In this document: in pieces, positions 7,177-15,773 of the stretch | How positions within the stretch are numbered: the first letter of the stretch is position 1 | How the letters are laid out: every line of letters starts with the position of its first letter | Assembly: GCF_944391105.1 (NCBI RefSeq) | Contig: NZ_CALXSK010000032.1 | Span: 1 to 44,451, forward strand | Direction of reading: 5' to 3' | From: an uncultured Victivallis sp. | Lineage (GTDB): Bacteria; Verrucomicrobiota; Lentisphaeria; Victivallales; Victivallaceae | DNA length: 44,451 nucleotides | Made by a program: the position numbers and the translations under genes | The notes under the pieces: model-generated | Seen by the model: the letters and a program-made list of their open reading frames with translations, nothing else | Databases searched by the model: none | Told to the model about the DNA's origin: nothing

Positions 7177-7935
7177 ATGTCGAAAACAGCACTGGTGACG
7201 GGCGGCGGCCGCGGGATCGGCGCCGGAATTGTGGAGAAACTTGCTGCGGAAGGGTGGAACGCCGTGTTCTGCGGACGCAAGGAGGAGTCCGCGTTCGCGG
7301 AGCGTTGCCGGGAGCTGGAGACGACTTACGGTGTGAAGGCGGCCTATTACTGCTGCGATGTTTCGGTTCACGAGGAGCGCGGGAAACTGCTCGCCCGGGT
7401 TCTCGAAAATTTTGGTTCGCTTGAAGCGCTTGTGAACAACGCAGGGGTCGCGCCGCTCGTGCGCGCGGACATTCTCGAGATGACCGAGGAGAGTTTCGAC
7501 CGCGTGCTCGGGATCAACCTCCGCGGGCCTTTCTTTCTGACCCAGCTGGTCGGGCGTTATTTTGCGGAGAACAAGATCGCCGGGACGATCGTGAACATCG
7601 GCAGTGTTTCGGCGACGGTCGCTTCGATCAGCCGGGGAGAATACTGCATCTCCAAGGCGGGCGTGGCGATGGCGACGAAACTCTTCGCTGTGAAGATGGC
7701 GGAATTCGGCGTGCCGGTCTACGAGATTCGTCCCGGCGTGATTTCGAGCGACATGACCAGCGTGGTCAAGGCGAAATACGACAAACTCATCGCCGAGGGG
7801 CTCACGCTCCAGCCGCGCTGGGGGGAGCCCGCCGACATCGGCAGGGCGGTCGCGATGCTTCTGCGCGGGGATCTCGCCTATTCGACCGGACAGGTCATCA
7901 ACGTCGACGGCGGCATGGAGATCGGGCGGCTGTGA
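7177..7935 (+). CDS. SDR family oxidoreductase (3-ketoacyl-ACP reductase-like)
   Basis: 252 residues, a classical short-chain dehydrogenase using NAD(P)H in the cytosol. The nucleotide-binding motif TGGGRGIGAGI is at residues 8-18, NNAG follows in LEALVNNAGVAPL, and the catalytic set is S in IGSVSATVAS plus Y-x3-K in EYCISKAG. The end GQVINVDGGMEI is typical of FabG-like members. Start ATG 7177 follows GGGAG. It opens a four-gene operon with a flavoprotein, an XRE-cupin regulator and an old-yellow-enzyme-like protein, so its substrate is more likely a catabolic ketone or alcohol than a fatty-acid intermediate. That is inferred from context. Confidence 0.9.
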   Translation: MSKTALVTGGGRGIGAGIVEKLAAEGWNAVFCGRKEESAFAERCRELETTYGVKAAYYCCDVSVHEERGKLLARVLENFGSLEALVNNAGVAPLVRADILEMTEESFDRVLGINLRGPFFLTQLVGRYFAENKIAGTIVNIGSVSATVASISRGEYCISKAGVAMATKLFAVKMAEFGVPVYEIRPGVISSDMTSVVKAKYDKLIAEGLTLQPRWGEPADIGRAVAMLLRGDLAYSTGQVINVDGGMEIGRL

Positions 7936-9794
7936 TGAAGACGCGCAGACTCAACACGCTTGTGATCGGCTCCGGAGCCTCGGGGCTCGCGGCGGCGCTG
8001 CGGCTTAAAACGCTCGGCGTGGACGACGTTCTGCTGCTTTCGGAAGGGCTCAGATGCGGAACCTCGATCAACACCGGCAGCGACAAGCAGACCTACTACA
8101 AACTCGGCATCTACGGAGCGGAGCCGGACTCCCCGGCGCTGCTCGGACGGACGCTGTTCGACGGCGGTTCGGTCCACGGGGACGTGGCGCTCGTCGAGGC
8201 GGCGATGTCGGTGCGCTGTTTCATGAATCTCGTGAATCTCGGCGTGCCGTTCCCGTGCGATGAATTCGGGCAGTACGTCGGCTACAAGACCGACCACGAC
8301 CCGAAGCGGCGTGCGACGAGCTGCGGGCCGTACACCTCGCGCGAGATGTGTCTCGCGCTGATCCGTGCCGTGAAGGCCGCCGGAGTCGAGATCGCCGAAA
8401 AACGCAACGTCGCGGAACTCGTCGCCGTAGACGGCCGCGCGGCCGGGGCGGTCGCCTGGAACCGGGAGACGAAGGAGTTCGAGGCGTATCTCGCGGAGAA
8501 CACCGTGTTCGCTGTCGGCGGGCCGGGCGGTCTCTACGCTTCGAGCGTCTATCCGGCCGGACACATGGGGGCGATCGGGCTCGCGCTGAAGATCGGGGCG
8601 AAGGCGCAGAATCTGCCGGAGTCGCAGTTCGGACTCGCCTCGACCCGCTTTCGCTGGAATGTGTCGGGAACCTACATGCAGGTGCTGCCGCGTTTCGTCT
8701 CGACCGCGGCGGACGGCGTTTCGGACGAGCGCGAATTCCTGCTCGATTATTACGGCGACCCGAACGCGATGAATTCGATGATTTTCCTGAAGGGCTACCA
8801 GTGGCCGTTCGACGTGCGCAAGGTTCCGGACGGTTCCTCGCAGATCGATCTTCTCGTGCACGAGGAGACCGTGAAGAAGGGGAGGCGGGTCTTTCTTGAC
8901 TTCCGGACGAACACGGGAAATCTCGACTTCGCGGCGCTGTCGGCCGAGGCGCGGGAGTATCTCGAAAAATCCAGCGCCTGCTTCGGCACGCCGATCGAAC
9001 GGCTCAAGAAGATGAATCCCGGAGCGATCGAACTTTACCGGGATCACAACATCGATCTTTACAAAGAGAAACTTGAAATCGCGGTCTGCGCCCAGCACAA
9101 CAACGGCGGTCTTGCGGGGAACATCTGGTATGAATCGGTGAACGTGCCGCACCTCTTCCCGATCGGAGAGGTGAACGGCTCGCACGGCGTGACCCGCCCC
9201 GGCGGTTCGGCGCTGAACGCGGGTCAGGTCGGCGGCTTCCGGGCGGCGGAGTTCATCGCCGCGAAGTATCGCGACTTCACGCTCGATTTCACTCGGGCGG
9301 AGGAGGCGGCGAAACAGCTTGAGGCCGATCTCATGCGCCGTCTTGCCGGAACGCGCGACTGGCGGAGCGACCGGCGCGAGCTGCAGGAGCGCATGACCGC
9401 GTTCGCGGGTCATCTGCGGCCGCAACAAAAGCTCGACGAGGCGGCGGATGCGGCGCGGAATCTGCTTGACGCGATGGATCGCGAGGGATATCCGGCGGCG
9501 GACACGGACCATGCGGTCACGAATTTCCATCTGGCGTTCGCCTCCTGTATCTATCTGGAAGCGATCGCGTTTCAGGCGGCTTCGGGGGCGGGGTCGCGCG
9601 GCAGTGCGGCCGTGCTGCGGGCGGACAACTCCGTCATTCCGGAGAATCCCGCGTTCCGGGCGCAGGTGCTCGGGACGACCGTGACGCCGCAGGGAGTGCG
9701 GGTCGGCTGGGAGCCGTGCCGCCCGTTCCCGGAGACCGACGGCTGGTTCGAGACGGTCTGGGCGGAGTACCGCACAGGAAAGATCTACGGGTGA
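7935..9794 (+). CDS. FAD-dependent oxidoreductase (fumarate reductase flavoprotein-like)
   Basis: About 619 residues. A Rossmann dinucleotide motif, VIGSGASGLAAALRL, lies at the N-terminus. FAVGGPGGLYASSVYP in the middle and PIGEVNGSHGVTRPGGSALN near residue 410 are the later FAD contacts typical of the succinate dehydrogenase/fumarate reductase/L-aspartate oxidase group. The ATG shares one base with the SDR stop (TGATG), so the two are translationally coupled; a GTG three bases earlier is the alternative. No signal peptide or heme domain is visible, so it is probably a soluble cytosolic dehydrogenase or reductase. The substrate is unknown. Confidence 0.88.
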   Translation: MKTRRLNTLVIGSGASGLAAALRLKTLGVDDVLLLSEGLRCGTSINTGSDKQTYYKLGIYGAEPDSPALLGRTLFDGGSVHGDVALVEAAMSVRCFMNLVNLGVPFPCDEFGQYVGYKTDHDPKRRATSCGPYTSREMCLALIRAVKAAGVEIAEKRNVAELVAVDGRAAGAVAWNRETKEFEAYLAENTVFAVGGPGGLYASSVYPAGHMGAIGLALKIGAKAQNLPESQFGLASTRFRWNVSGTYMQVLPRFVSTAADGVSDEREFLLDYYGDPNAMNSMIFLKGYQWPFDVRKVPDGSSQIDLLVHEETVKKGRRVFLDFRTNTGNLDFAALSAEAREYLEKSSACFGTPIERLKKMNPGAIELYRDHNIDLYKEKLEIAVCAQHNNGGLAGNIWYESVNVPHLFPIGEVNGSHGVTRPGGSALNAGQVGGFRAAEFIAAKYRDFTLDFTRAEEAAKQLEADLMRRLAGTRDWRSDRRELQERMTAFAGHLRPQQKLDEAADAARNLLDAMDREGYPAADTDHAVTNFHLAFASCIYLEAIAFQAASGAGSRGSAAVLRADNSVIPENPAFRAQVLGTTVTPQGVRVGWEPCRPFPETDGWFETVWAEYRTGKIYG

Positions 9795-9798
9795 AACG

Positions 9799-10323
9799 AT
9801 GGCGGAGTTCGATTTCACGATTCTGCGTGAACTGCGCAAGCGTTCGGGGTTGAGCATCGGCGAGGTTTCGGCCGGGAGCGGCGTTTCGGCGGCGGTGATC
9901 TCGAAGCTCGAACGGAACCGTACGCGGGCGGAACTCGATACGCTCTACCGGCTCGCCCGCGTCTTCGGCATCACGGCGGCGGAACTGCTGAGTCTGGCCG
10001 AGGCGCGGCTGTCGCATCCGCTCAAGGCGACGGCGCACCGCAACGAGGATTTCCTCTTCCGGGAGATCAACTACCGGAACATCCGCTGCCTGCACGCCAA
10101 GGCGGAGAAGGGGGCCCGGATGAAGCACCCGAATATCCATCAGGACGACTACGAACTCTGCTGGATTCTGGAGGGGACGCTGCGGCTGACGCTCCCCTCC
10201 GAGGTTCACGAGCTTTCGGCCGGGCAGTCGCTCCAGTTCGACGCGCTGCTTGAGCACACCTACGAGGCTTTGACCGATTGTGAGTTGTTGATTCTACACA
10301 TCAGAAAGGAAAACAGGTTCTGA
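9799..10323 (+). CDS. XRE family regulator with cupin domain
   Basis: 174 residues. Residues about 5-60 form a helix-turn-helix: LRELRKRSGLSIGEVSAGSG then ISKLERNRTRAELDTLYRLA. Residues about 100-170 form a small cupin barrel (MKHPNIHQDDYELCWILEG, then LSAGQSLQFDALLEHTYEAL). Proteins of this design bind DNA through the HTH and sense a small carboxylate or sugar-like ligand with the cupin. It sits inside the redox operon, 4 bases after the flavoprotein gene, so it probably controls the operon through the nested palindrome at 7110-7153. Confidence 0.88.
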   Translation: MAEFDFTILRELRKRSGLSIGEVSAGSGVSAAVISKLERNRTRAELDTLYRLARVFGITAAELLSLAEARLSHPLKATAHRNEDFLFREINYRNIRCLHAKAEKGARMKHPNIHQDDYELCWILEGTLRLTLPSEVHELSAGQSLQFDALLEHTYEALTDCELLILHIRKENRF

Positions 10324-10325
10324 CC

Positions 10326-11783
10326 ATGGCAGGAAACTATCCCAAAATCAGTTCATTCAAAACCGCGGAGGCGTTCCGCGCGCATCTGAAAAGCCTGAGT
10401 CTCGATCTTGAAGTCGATGACGCGATTCTCCCGGCTCCGGAGAGCCCGCTTGCGCAGGGACTCGAATACCATGGCCGCCGGATCGGCAACCGCTGGTGCA
10501 TTCTGCCGATGGAGGGGTGGGACTGCCTGCCGGACGGTTCGCCGTCGGAACTGACCCGCCGCCGCTGGCTCCACTTCGCCGCGAGCGGTGCGAAACTGCT
10601 TTTCGGCTGCGAGGCGTGCGCGGTGATGGAGTCCGGCAAGAGCAACACCCGGCAGCTGATGATCACGCCTTCCACCATGCCGAAACTCAAGGCGCTCTGC
10701 GCCGAAATGCGCGAACTGCACGCGCAGAAGTTCGGCACGGCGGACGATCTGCTCATCGGTTTGCAGCTGACCCACTCCGGCCGTTACAGTCATCCGCACG
10801 ACGACGCGAAACTCGAGTCGGTCACCGCCTACTGCCACCCGCTGCTCGACGAGAAGTTCCACAGCAGCGCCGCGAACGTCGTTTCGGACGAAGAGCTGCG
10901 GAACATCATCCGCCATTTCATCGACGCGGCGAAACTTGCGCAGGAGGCGGGATTCGACTTTGTCGACGTGAAGATGGCGCATGGCTATCTCGGCCACGAA
11001 CTGCTTTCCGGCTTCGAGCGTCCCGGCGAGTTCGGCGGGAGTTTTGAGAACCGCACGCGTTTCTTCCGCGAAATCGTCGAGGGAATCCGCCGTGAAGTGC
11101 CGGGTCTGGAGATCGGCACGCGCTTTTCGCTCTTCGACTGCCTGCCGTTTGAAAAAGGGCCGGACAAAGTCGGAATCCCGATGCAGCGCAACGGGATCGG
11201 CGTCGGCAACTACCATTACGCATTCGGCGGAGACGGCACGGGACTCGGATACGATCTCACCGAGCCGATCCGGTTCCTCGAACTCTGCCGTTCGCTCGGC
11301 GTGGAGCTGATCTGCACGACCGTGTGCAGTCCCTACTACAATCCGCACTTCCAGCGTCCGGCCTACTATCCGGTTTCGGACGGTTATCTGCCGCCGGAGG
11401 ATCCGGTCTGCGGCGCGGCGCGGCAGATCGGCGCGGTCGCGAAAGTCAAGGTGCACTTCAAGGGGACGGGAATGATCTTCATCGGTTCGGGCTACACCTG
11501 TCTGCAGGAGTTTCTGCCGCAGGTCGGTCAGGCGGCGGTCCGCGCGGGCAGAACCGACATGGTCGGAATCGGCCGTATGGTCATCGCCTATCCGGAGCTG
11601 CCGGCGGACGCGCTCAAGGGAGGGCCGCTGCAGACGAAGCGGATCTGCCGCACGTTCGGAGACTGCACGACCGCGCCGCGCAGCGGCATGGTTTCCGGCT
11701 GCTATCCGCTCGACGAGTTCTACAAGTGCCGTCCCGAGTGTGAGCGTGTGAAGGAGATCAAGCGGAAACTCCGCGAAGCCTAA
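10326..11783 (+). CDS. NADH:flavin oxidoreductase, old yellow enzyme-like
   Basis: 485 residues. An FMN TIM barrel of the old yellow enzyme/2,4-dienoyl-CoA reductase type is seen in LLIGLQLTHSGRYSHP, IDAAKLAQEAGFDFVDVKMA, the HGYLGHELLSG catalytic-region segment, GIRREVPGLEIGTRFS and AGRTDMVGIGRMVIAYPEL. The C-terminus has a cysteine-rich stretch (CRTFGDCTTAPRSGMVSGCY), a position where larger members carry a 4Fe-4S cluster, but the spacing is not canonical. The second FAD/NAD domain of the long enzymes is absent; the separate flavoprotein at 7935 may supply electrons. The stop overlaps the stop of the convergent membrane-protein gene. Confidence 0.85.
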   Translation: MAGNYPKISSFKTAEAFRAHLKSLSLDLEVDDAILPAPESPLAQGLEYHGRRIGNRWCILPMEGWDCLPDGSPSELTRRRWLHFAASGAKLLFGCEACAVMESGKSNTRQLMITPSTMPKLKALCAEMRELHAQKFGTADDLLIGLQLTHSGRYSHPHDDAKLESVTAYCHPLLDEKFHSSAANVVSDEELRNIIRHFIDAAKLAQEAGFDFVDVKMAHGYLGHELLSGFERPGEFGGSFENRTRFFREIVEGIRREVPGLEIGTRFSLFDCLPFEKGPDKVGIPMQRNGIGVGNYHYAFGGDGTGLGYDLTEPIRFLELCRSLGVELICTTVCSPYYNPHFQRPAYYPVSDGYLPPEDPVCGAARQIGAVAKVKVHFKGTGMIFIGSGYTCLQEFLPQVGQAAVRAGRTDMVGIGRMVIAYPELPADALKGGPLQTKRICRTFGDCTTAPRSGMVSGCYPLDEFYKCRPECERVKEIKRKLREA

Positions 11784-12493
11784 AGCGGATACCAGAGCGG
11801 TTCGACTCCCCAGGAGACGAACCCGTCCACGCAGATTCCGAGCGCAACAGCCTGCGCACACCGGGAGAACCAGGTGTCGTAGCGGAAGAAGAAGAGCAGC
11901 AGCAACGCCCAGAAATAGTGGTGAATGTGACAGCGGAAACTTCCGCGCAGAACCCAGGACACTGCCGCCGGAATCAGGATGGCGGCGGCGAGAGCGGCGA
12001 CGTATCGGCCCCCCTCCCGCCGTCGGAATGCTTCCCGTCCGTGCAGAATCAGCAGCGTTCCGACGATTCCGATTCCGGCGGCGAGCGTGATGAGGATGCC
12101 GGGACGGCCGGAGAGGAGATCCTCCGGCTTCAAACTGAACCGGATCGCCGGAATATGGCGGGTCAGACCGAAGAACGCGGCCGGCAGAAAACAGCCTGCA
12201 TAACAGAGCATGGTTTTGCGGTCGAGAGTTTTGAGCGTTTCCCCGGCGGCGAAACAAGCGATGACCGGCGCGAGCGCAATGAGTTGCCAGATCGCTTCGC
12301 TTCCGTTGCGTGCGGAGAGCCACGGTGCGCTCCGGCCGCAGACGATTCCGGCGACCACGGCGTGCCCGATGAGCATGAGAGCGGCCAGAAAAAGCGCCGC
12401 GCGCGTCTCCTTCCTGCGCAATCCGAGCAGAGTTCCCCAGGAGATTCCGGCCAGAACCGTGGCGATCCATGGAGTGTTGAGAACGTCGAGCAT
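11780..12493 (-). CDS. Polytopic membrane protein of unknown function
   Basis: 237 residues with about seven hydrophobic segments (for example WIATVLAGISWGTLLGL, AALFLAALMLIGHAVVAGIV, ILITLAAGIGIVGTLLILHG, YVAALAAAILIPAAVSWVL). A conserved-looking C-terminal motif, CHIHHYFWALLLLFFFRYD then GFVSWGVEPLW, could bind metal or form a pore-facing cluster. I do not recognise the family. It starts 14 bases after the spermidine-synthase-like membrane gene, so the two are probably one operon. Its stop codon overlaps that of the convergent flavin oxidoreductase. Confidence 0.75.
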   Translation of the reverse strand: MLDVLNTPWIATVLAGISWGTLLGLRRKETRAALFLAALMLIGHAVVAGIVCGRSAPWLSARNGSEAIWQLIALAPVIACFAAGETLKTLDRKTMLCYAGCFLPAAFFGLTRHIPAIRFSLKPEDLLSGRPGILITLAAGIGIVGTLLILHGREAFRRREGGRYVAALAAAILIPAAVSWVLRGSFRCHIHHYFWALLLLFFFRYDTWFSRCAQAVALGICVDGFVSWGVEPLWYPL

Positions 12494-12507
12494 GGATCAA
12501 CTCTCTT

Positions 12508-14310
12508 TCAGAATTTCAGCGGCCAGGCGAGGCGCAGTGCCGCTGCGATGAGGATTGCCGGCAGCAGCGGATCTCCGGGAAGCAGCAGCAGGACCGTGTA
12601 GACTGCGCTTCCAGCGACCCATCCGGCGGCGGAGAAGGTGGTGCTCCAGCTGCGGGGAAATCCCGATGCTCCCGCGATCTGCGCCCGGATGCTGCCGGTT
12701 GCAATTGCGACGATGGCGGTGACCGCGAGCCAGGAGGGCTCCGCCGCGATGACGCTTCCCGGAATGAGCCAGACGGCGGGCAGCACCAGCGCGATGAGCG
12801 CGAAAATCCGTGCGGCTCTGGCGCGCAACGGCAGTGCGGGACAACTCAACCCGATACAGCTCCAGAGCAGAGCCGCCGGGAGTCCGTGGAAAAGTTCCCG
12901 GATGGACATCGCGTCGAAGGCGGCCAGCAGAATCAGGGCGAAACCGGCGGAGTTCTCCACGAGATCGAATCCGTGTGGATTGCGGCCGAACCGGCCGAAG
13001 TAGAGCCGGACCGCCCCGTAGCAGAGGAGCGCGAGAAACACGCCTCCGTAAAACCATGCGGAACGATTTTCTTCTCCCGCGGAGGAGGGCACATCCGCCG
13101 GCGGGGGGAGTTGCGGCAGTTCCGTTCCCGTGTCATAGAGCGCCGTGAAGATTCCGGCCGGAACGATCGATTCGCCGCCGAACGGCGCGAGCAGCTTCTG
13201 CAGCCGGAGATCGAGCAGTTCCAGATCGGCCGAAACCGCACTGCGCGCCGCGGCGACCCGTTTGCCGTCCGATCCCGGAACCATTGCCCACTGGGCCGTA
13301 TCGGGCAGCAGCAGGCGATTTTCGCTCGGCAGAACGAGAATTCCTTCCGGCGCGAGAAGATCCCAGAGCTTTTGTACGAAGCCGCGCCGTGCCGCTTCGC
13401 TGCCGCGCGGAAGCTGGTCGGCGTAAATCAGGTGGAAGCCCGATTTCAGGCCCGGCAGCACGCGCCCGGGCGGGCCTTCATGCGGGTGGAATTTCGGATT
13501 GCCGAAGCGGCCGAGAATCACCCCCTGCGGCCAGATGCTCTCGACCCGTTCGACGAACGGCATCTCCAGCCAGACCCCGGGGATGAGGGAGTTTCGTTCC
13601 GAAAGAAAGAGAATTCGGGTCGAATCGGCGTTTGCCATGAGCAGCGCCGGGAGCGCCGGCGCGACCGCGTGCGGCTGCGGAAACGAAACCGGCGGCCGCC
13701 GCGGGAGCATCCCGTGGGTGAAGAGAATCGTCGAAAGCGGCAGCAGTACGATCATCGCCAGACGCATCAGCCAGTGCGCCTTGACCCAGAGGATCAGCGA
13801 GGAAAAGAGCAGGGGGAACAGCACCATCTGCCAGAGCGCGGCCCGCTCCGGATTTCCGGCGAGCAGAAATGCCGAACACGCGAATGCGCCTCCTGCGAGG
13901 AGACGCCATCCTCCGGAACGGAGCGGCAGAGCCGTCAGGTAGCCTCCCGCGAGAATTCCGCAGATCGCCAGCGCGGTTTTCGGACCGGGCAGAAGCGTGT
14001 ACAGAAAAAGCAGAACCGCCGGGAGCACGAGCAGTCCGCGCGTATCGGATTTCCGGCATCTTTCGCGCCAGCTTCCGGCCAGAACCGCTCCGAAGATCGC
14101 TTCGAGCCCCGCGATGAAGAGCGCCGTCGCCGGATTGCCGAAGGGGCCGGAACCGGACTCGAACGAGCCGATCGCCCCCGTGAAGGCCGCCCCGAGAAAG
14201 AGACCGGGACATACGCCGCCGCAGATCAGACGGGCAATCCGTTCCAGTTTCCGTGCGGCTGGGGAGCTCTCCCAGGCGGGGAGGGGCTTCCGGTTTGTTT
14301 CTGTCGTCAT
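12508..14310 (-). CDS. Membrane protein with embedded spermidine-synthase-like domain
   Basis: About 600 residues. Around seven N-terminal membrane segments (ICGGVCPGLFLGAAFTGAIG, then LLVLPAVLLFLYTLLPG and others) are followed by a soluble region at about 230-400 resembling the Rossmann half of spermidine synthases: ADSTRILFLSERNSLIPG, FHLIYADQLP and LWDLLAPEGILVLPSEN. About six more membrane segments end the protein. The domain lacks the clear acidic binding motifs of active aminopropyltransferases, so it may be catalytically altered. ATG 14310 follows GGAG and is preferred over a TTG 30 bases upstream. The family occurs in several phyla but has no settled role. Confidence 0.75.
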   Translation of the reverse strand: MTTETNRKPLPAWESSPAARKLERIARLICGGVCPGLFLGAAFTGAIGSFESGSGPFGNPATALFIAGLEAIFGAVLAGSWRERCRKSDTRGLLVLPAVLLFLYTLLPGPKTALAICGILAGGYLTALPLRSGGWRLLAGGAFACSAFLLAGNPERAALWQMVLFPLLFSSLILWVKAHWLMRLAMIVLLPLSTILFTHGMLPRRPPVSFPQPHAVAPALPALLMANADSTRILFLSERNSLIPGVWLEMPFVERVESIWPQGVILGRFGNPKFHPHEGPPGRVLPGLKSGFHLIYADQLPRGSEAARRGFVQKLWDLLAPEGILVLPSENRLLLPDTAQWAMVPGSDGKRVAAARSAVSADLELLDLRLQKLLAPFGGESIVPAGIFTALYDTGTELPQLPPPADVPSSAGEENRSAWFYGGVFLALLCYGAVRLYFGRFGRNPHGFDLVENSAGFALILLAAFDAMSIRELFHGLPAALLWSCIGLSCPALPLRARAARIFALIALVLPAVWLIPGSVIAAEPSWLAVTAIVAIATGSIRAQIAGASGFPRSWSTTFSAAGWVAGSAVYTVLLLLPGDPLLPAILIAAALRLAWPLKF

Positions 14311-14377
14311 CGGGGCTCCATTGTGTTGATGTTTTTTCAATATAGTGTTAAAGTTCGAAAAAATCCAGTTCCGCGGG

Positions 14378-14405
14378 TTGCTATTTTGGCGGGAAACGTT
14401 ATCTT
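14378..14405 (+). promoter_or_regulatory. Candidate promoter of the phosphofructokinase gene
   Basis: TTGCTA (14378-14383), a 16-base spacer and TATCTT (14400-14405), about 50 bases before the start codon, in the divergent gap between the membrane protein and phosphofructokinase genes. Confidence 0.45.
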
Positions 14406-14456
14406 AAAGTACCTGAGTGAGAGTGGATGCATCCGGAAAGGAGAAGTTTGATTGAT

Positions 14457-15746
14457 ATGAAGAGCAGTGATTTTCTGATTGCAAGCCTCGGAAAGAGGCT
14501 GCTGGATTCTCCGCTCAGCCCGACGACGGCGTTTATCCCTGACGATGCCACCGTCGCCTACGACAGCGATGCCGTGAAACTCGCCGAGTATGTGCGCAAG
14601 GGCGAGACGATTCCGGCGTTCGAGCTGGCCGGGCCGCGCGCGAAGATCTACCATGATCCGGCCTGGAGCAAGGCGGCCGTCCTGACGGCGGGCGGGCTCT
14701 GCCCCGGATTGAATGACGTGATCAAGTTTCTGACCAGCACTTTGCGCAATCAGTACCGGGTTCCGATCGTCTACGGCATCCGCTACGGCTACCGCGGCTT
14801 GAATCCCGCGAGCAAACTCGCGCCGCTCGTGCTGACCGACGAGAACACCGACGATATTCACGAACAGGGCGGGACGATTCTCGGCTCCTCGCGCGGCGAG
14901 GAGGATACCGCCGTGATGGTCGATACGCTCATGCGCATGAACATCAATCTGCTCTTCTGCATCGGCGGCGACGGAACCGCCCGCTGTGCGCATGAGATTG
15001 CGATTGAGGCGCAGAGACGCGGTCTTTCGATCAGCGTGGTCGCGATTCCCAAGACGATCGACAACGACATCGGTTTCATCGACAAATCGTTCGGTTTCGA
15101 GACTGCGGTCGCGACCTGCGGCCATTTCGTTTCCGGCGCGCACAACGAGGCGAAGGGGGCCTACAACGGCATCGGGCTCGTGCGCGTGATGGGTCGGGAT
15201 TCCGGATTCATCGCGGCCTACGCCGCGCTCGCGAATTCGTACATCAACTACTGCCTTGTCCCGGAACGGAAGTTCACGCTCGAAGGGGAGGGGCCGGATG
15301 CGCTGCTGCCGAATCTCGTCGAACGCATGAACAGCAAGCATCACGCCGTGATGATCGTCGCCGAGGGCGCGGGGCAGGAGCTCTTTGAAAATCTTCCGGA
15401 GATGCACGATGCCTCCGGAAACCTGATCCACAACGACATCGGCATTCTGCTGCGCGACAAGATCCGCGAATATTTCAAGAAGCTGAACATCGAAGTCAAC
15501 GTGAAATACTTCGACACCTCCTACGCGGTCCGGAGCGGTCCGTGCCACGGCGCCGATGCGGTATTCTGCGCGATGCTCGCGCAGAACGCGGTTCACGCCG
15601 CGATGGCCGGGAGAACCGACATGGTGATCGGCCACTGGGGGGACAACTTCACGCATGTGCCGATTTCGCTCGCGACGCGGCGGCGCAAGAAGATCGATCT
15701 CAACAGCCAGCTCTGGACGAGCGTCCGGGCGACGACCTGTTTCTGA
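14457..15746 (+). CDS. pfkA: ATP-dependent 6-phosphofructokinase, plant-type subgroup
   Basis: About 429 residues, longer than E. coli PfkA (320), phosphorylating fructose 6-phosphate in glycolysis. Motifs in order: AVLTAGGLCPGLNDVI (nucleotide loop), YGIRYGYRGL, CIGGDGTARCA, VVAIPKTIDNDIGFIDKSFG and RVMGRDSGFIAAYAAL. Gly in GGDGT indicates ATP as donor, while Lys in PKTIDND is shared with PPi enzymes and plant ATP enzymes; the combination marks the plant-like ATP subgroup. ATG 14457 lies 13 bases from AAGGAG; a TTG at 14448 lies only 4 bases from it, so the exact start is uncertain. A polyprenyl synthase gene follows after 27 bases. Confidence 0.9.
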   Translation: MKSSDFLIASLGKRLLDSPLSPTTAFIPDDATVAYDSDAVKLAEYVRKGETIPAFELAGPRAKIYHDPAWSKAAVLTAGGLCPGLNDVIKFLTSTLRNQYRVPIVYGIRYGYRGLNPASKLAPLVLTDENTDDIHEQGGTILGSSRGEEDTAVMVDTLMRMNINLLFCIGGDGTARCAHEIAIEAQRRGLSISVVAIPKTIDNDIGFIDKSFGFETAVATCGHFVSGAHNEAKGAYNGIGLVRVMGRDSGFIAAYAALANSYINYCLVPERKFTLEGEGPDALLPNLVERMNSKHHAVMIVAEGAGQELFENLPEMHDASGNLIHNDIGILLRDKIREYFKKLNIEVNVKYFDTSYAVRSGPCHGADAVFCAMLAQNAVHAAMAGRTDMVIGHWGDNFTHVPISLATRRRKKIDLNSQLWTSVRATTCF

Positions 15747-15773
15747 TTTTTACGTGTTTCCGGAGGAGAGAAC

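Noticed and set aside
7878..9857. A 659-codon open frame on the minus strand opposite the flavoprotein
   Set aside because: Arg-rich shadow of the FAD oxidoreductase; no motif and no start site.
11800..11815. GGTTCGACTCCCC resembling a tRNA T-arm
   Set aside because: It is inside a membrane-protein gene and no acceptor or anticodon arm can be drawn around it.
10353..12500. A 715-codon minus-strand open frame across the flavin oxidoreductase and membrane protein
   Set aside because: Covers two real genes on different strands; low-complexity translation with no family match.
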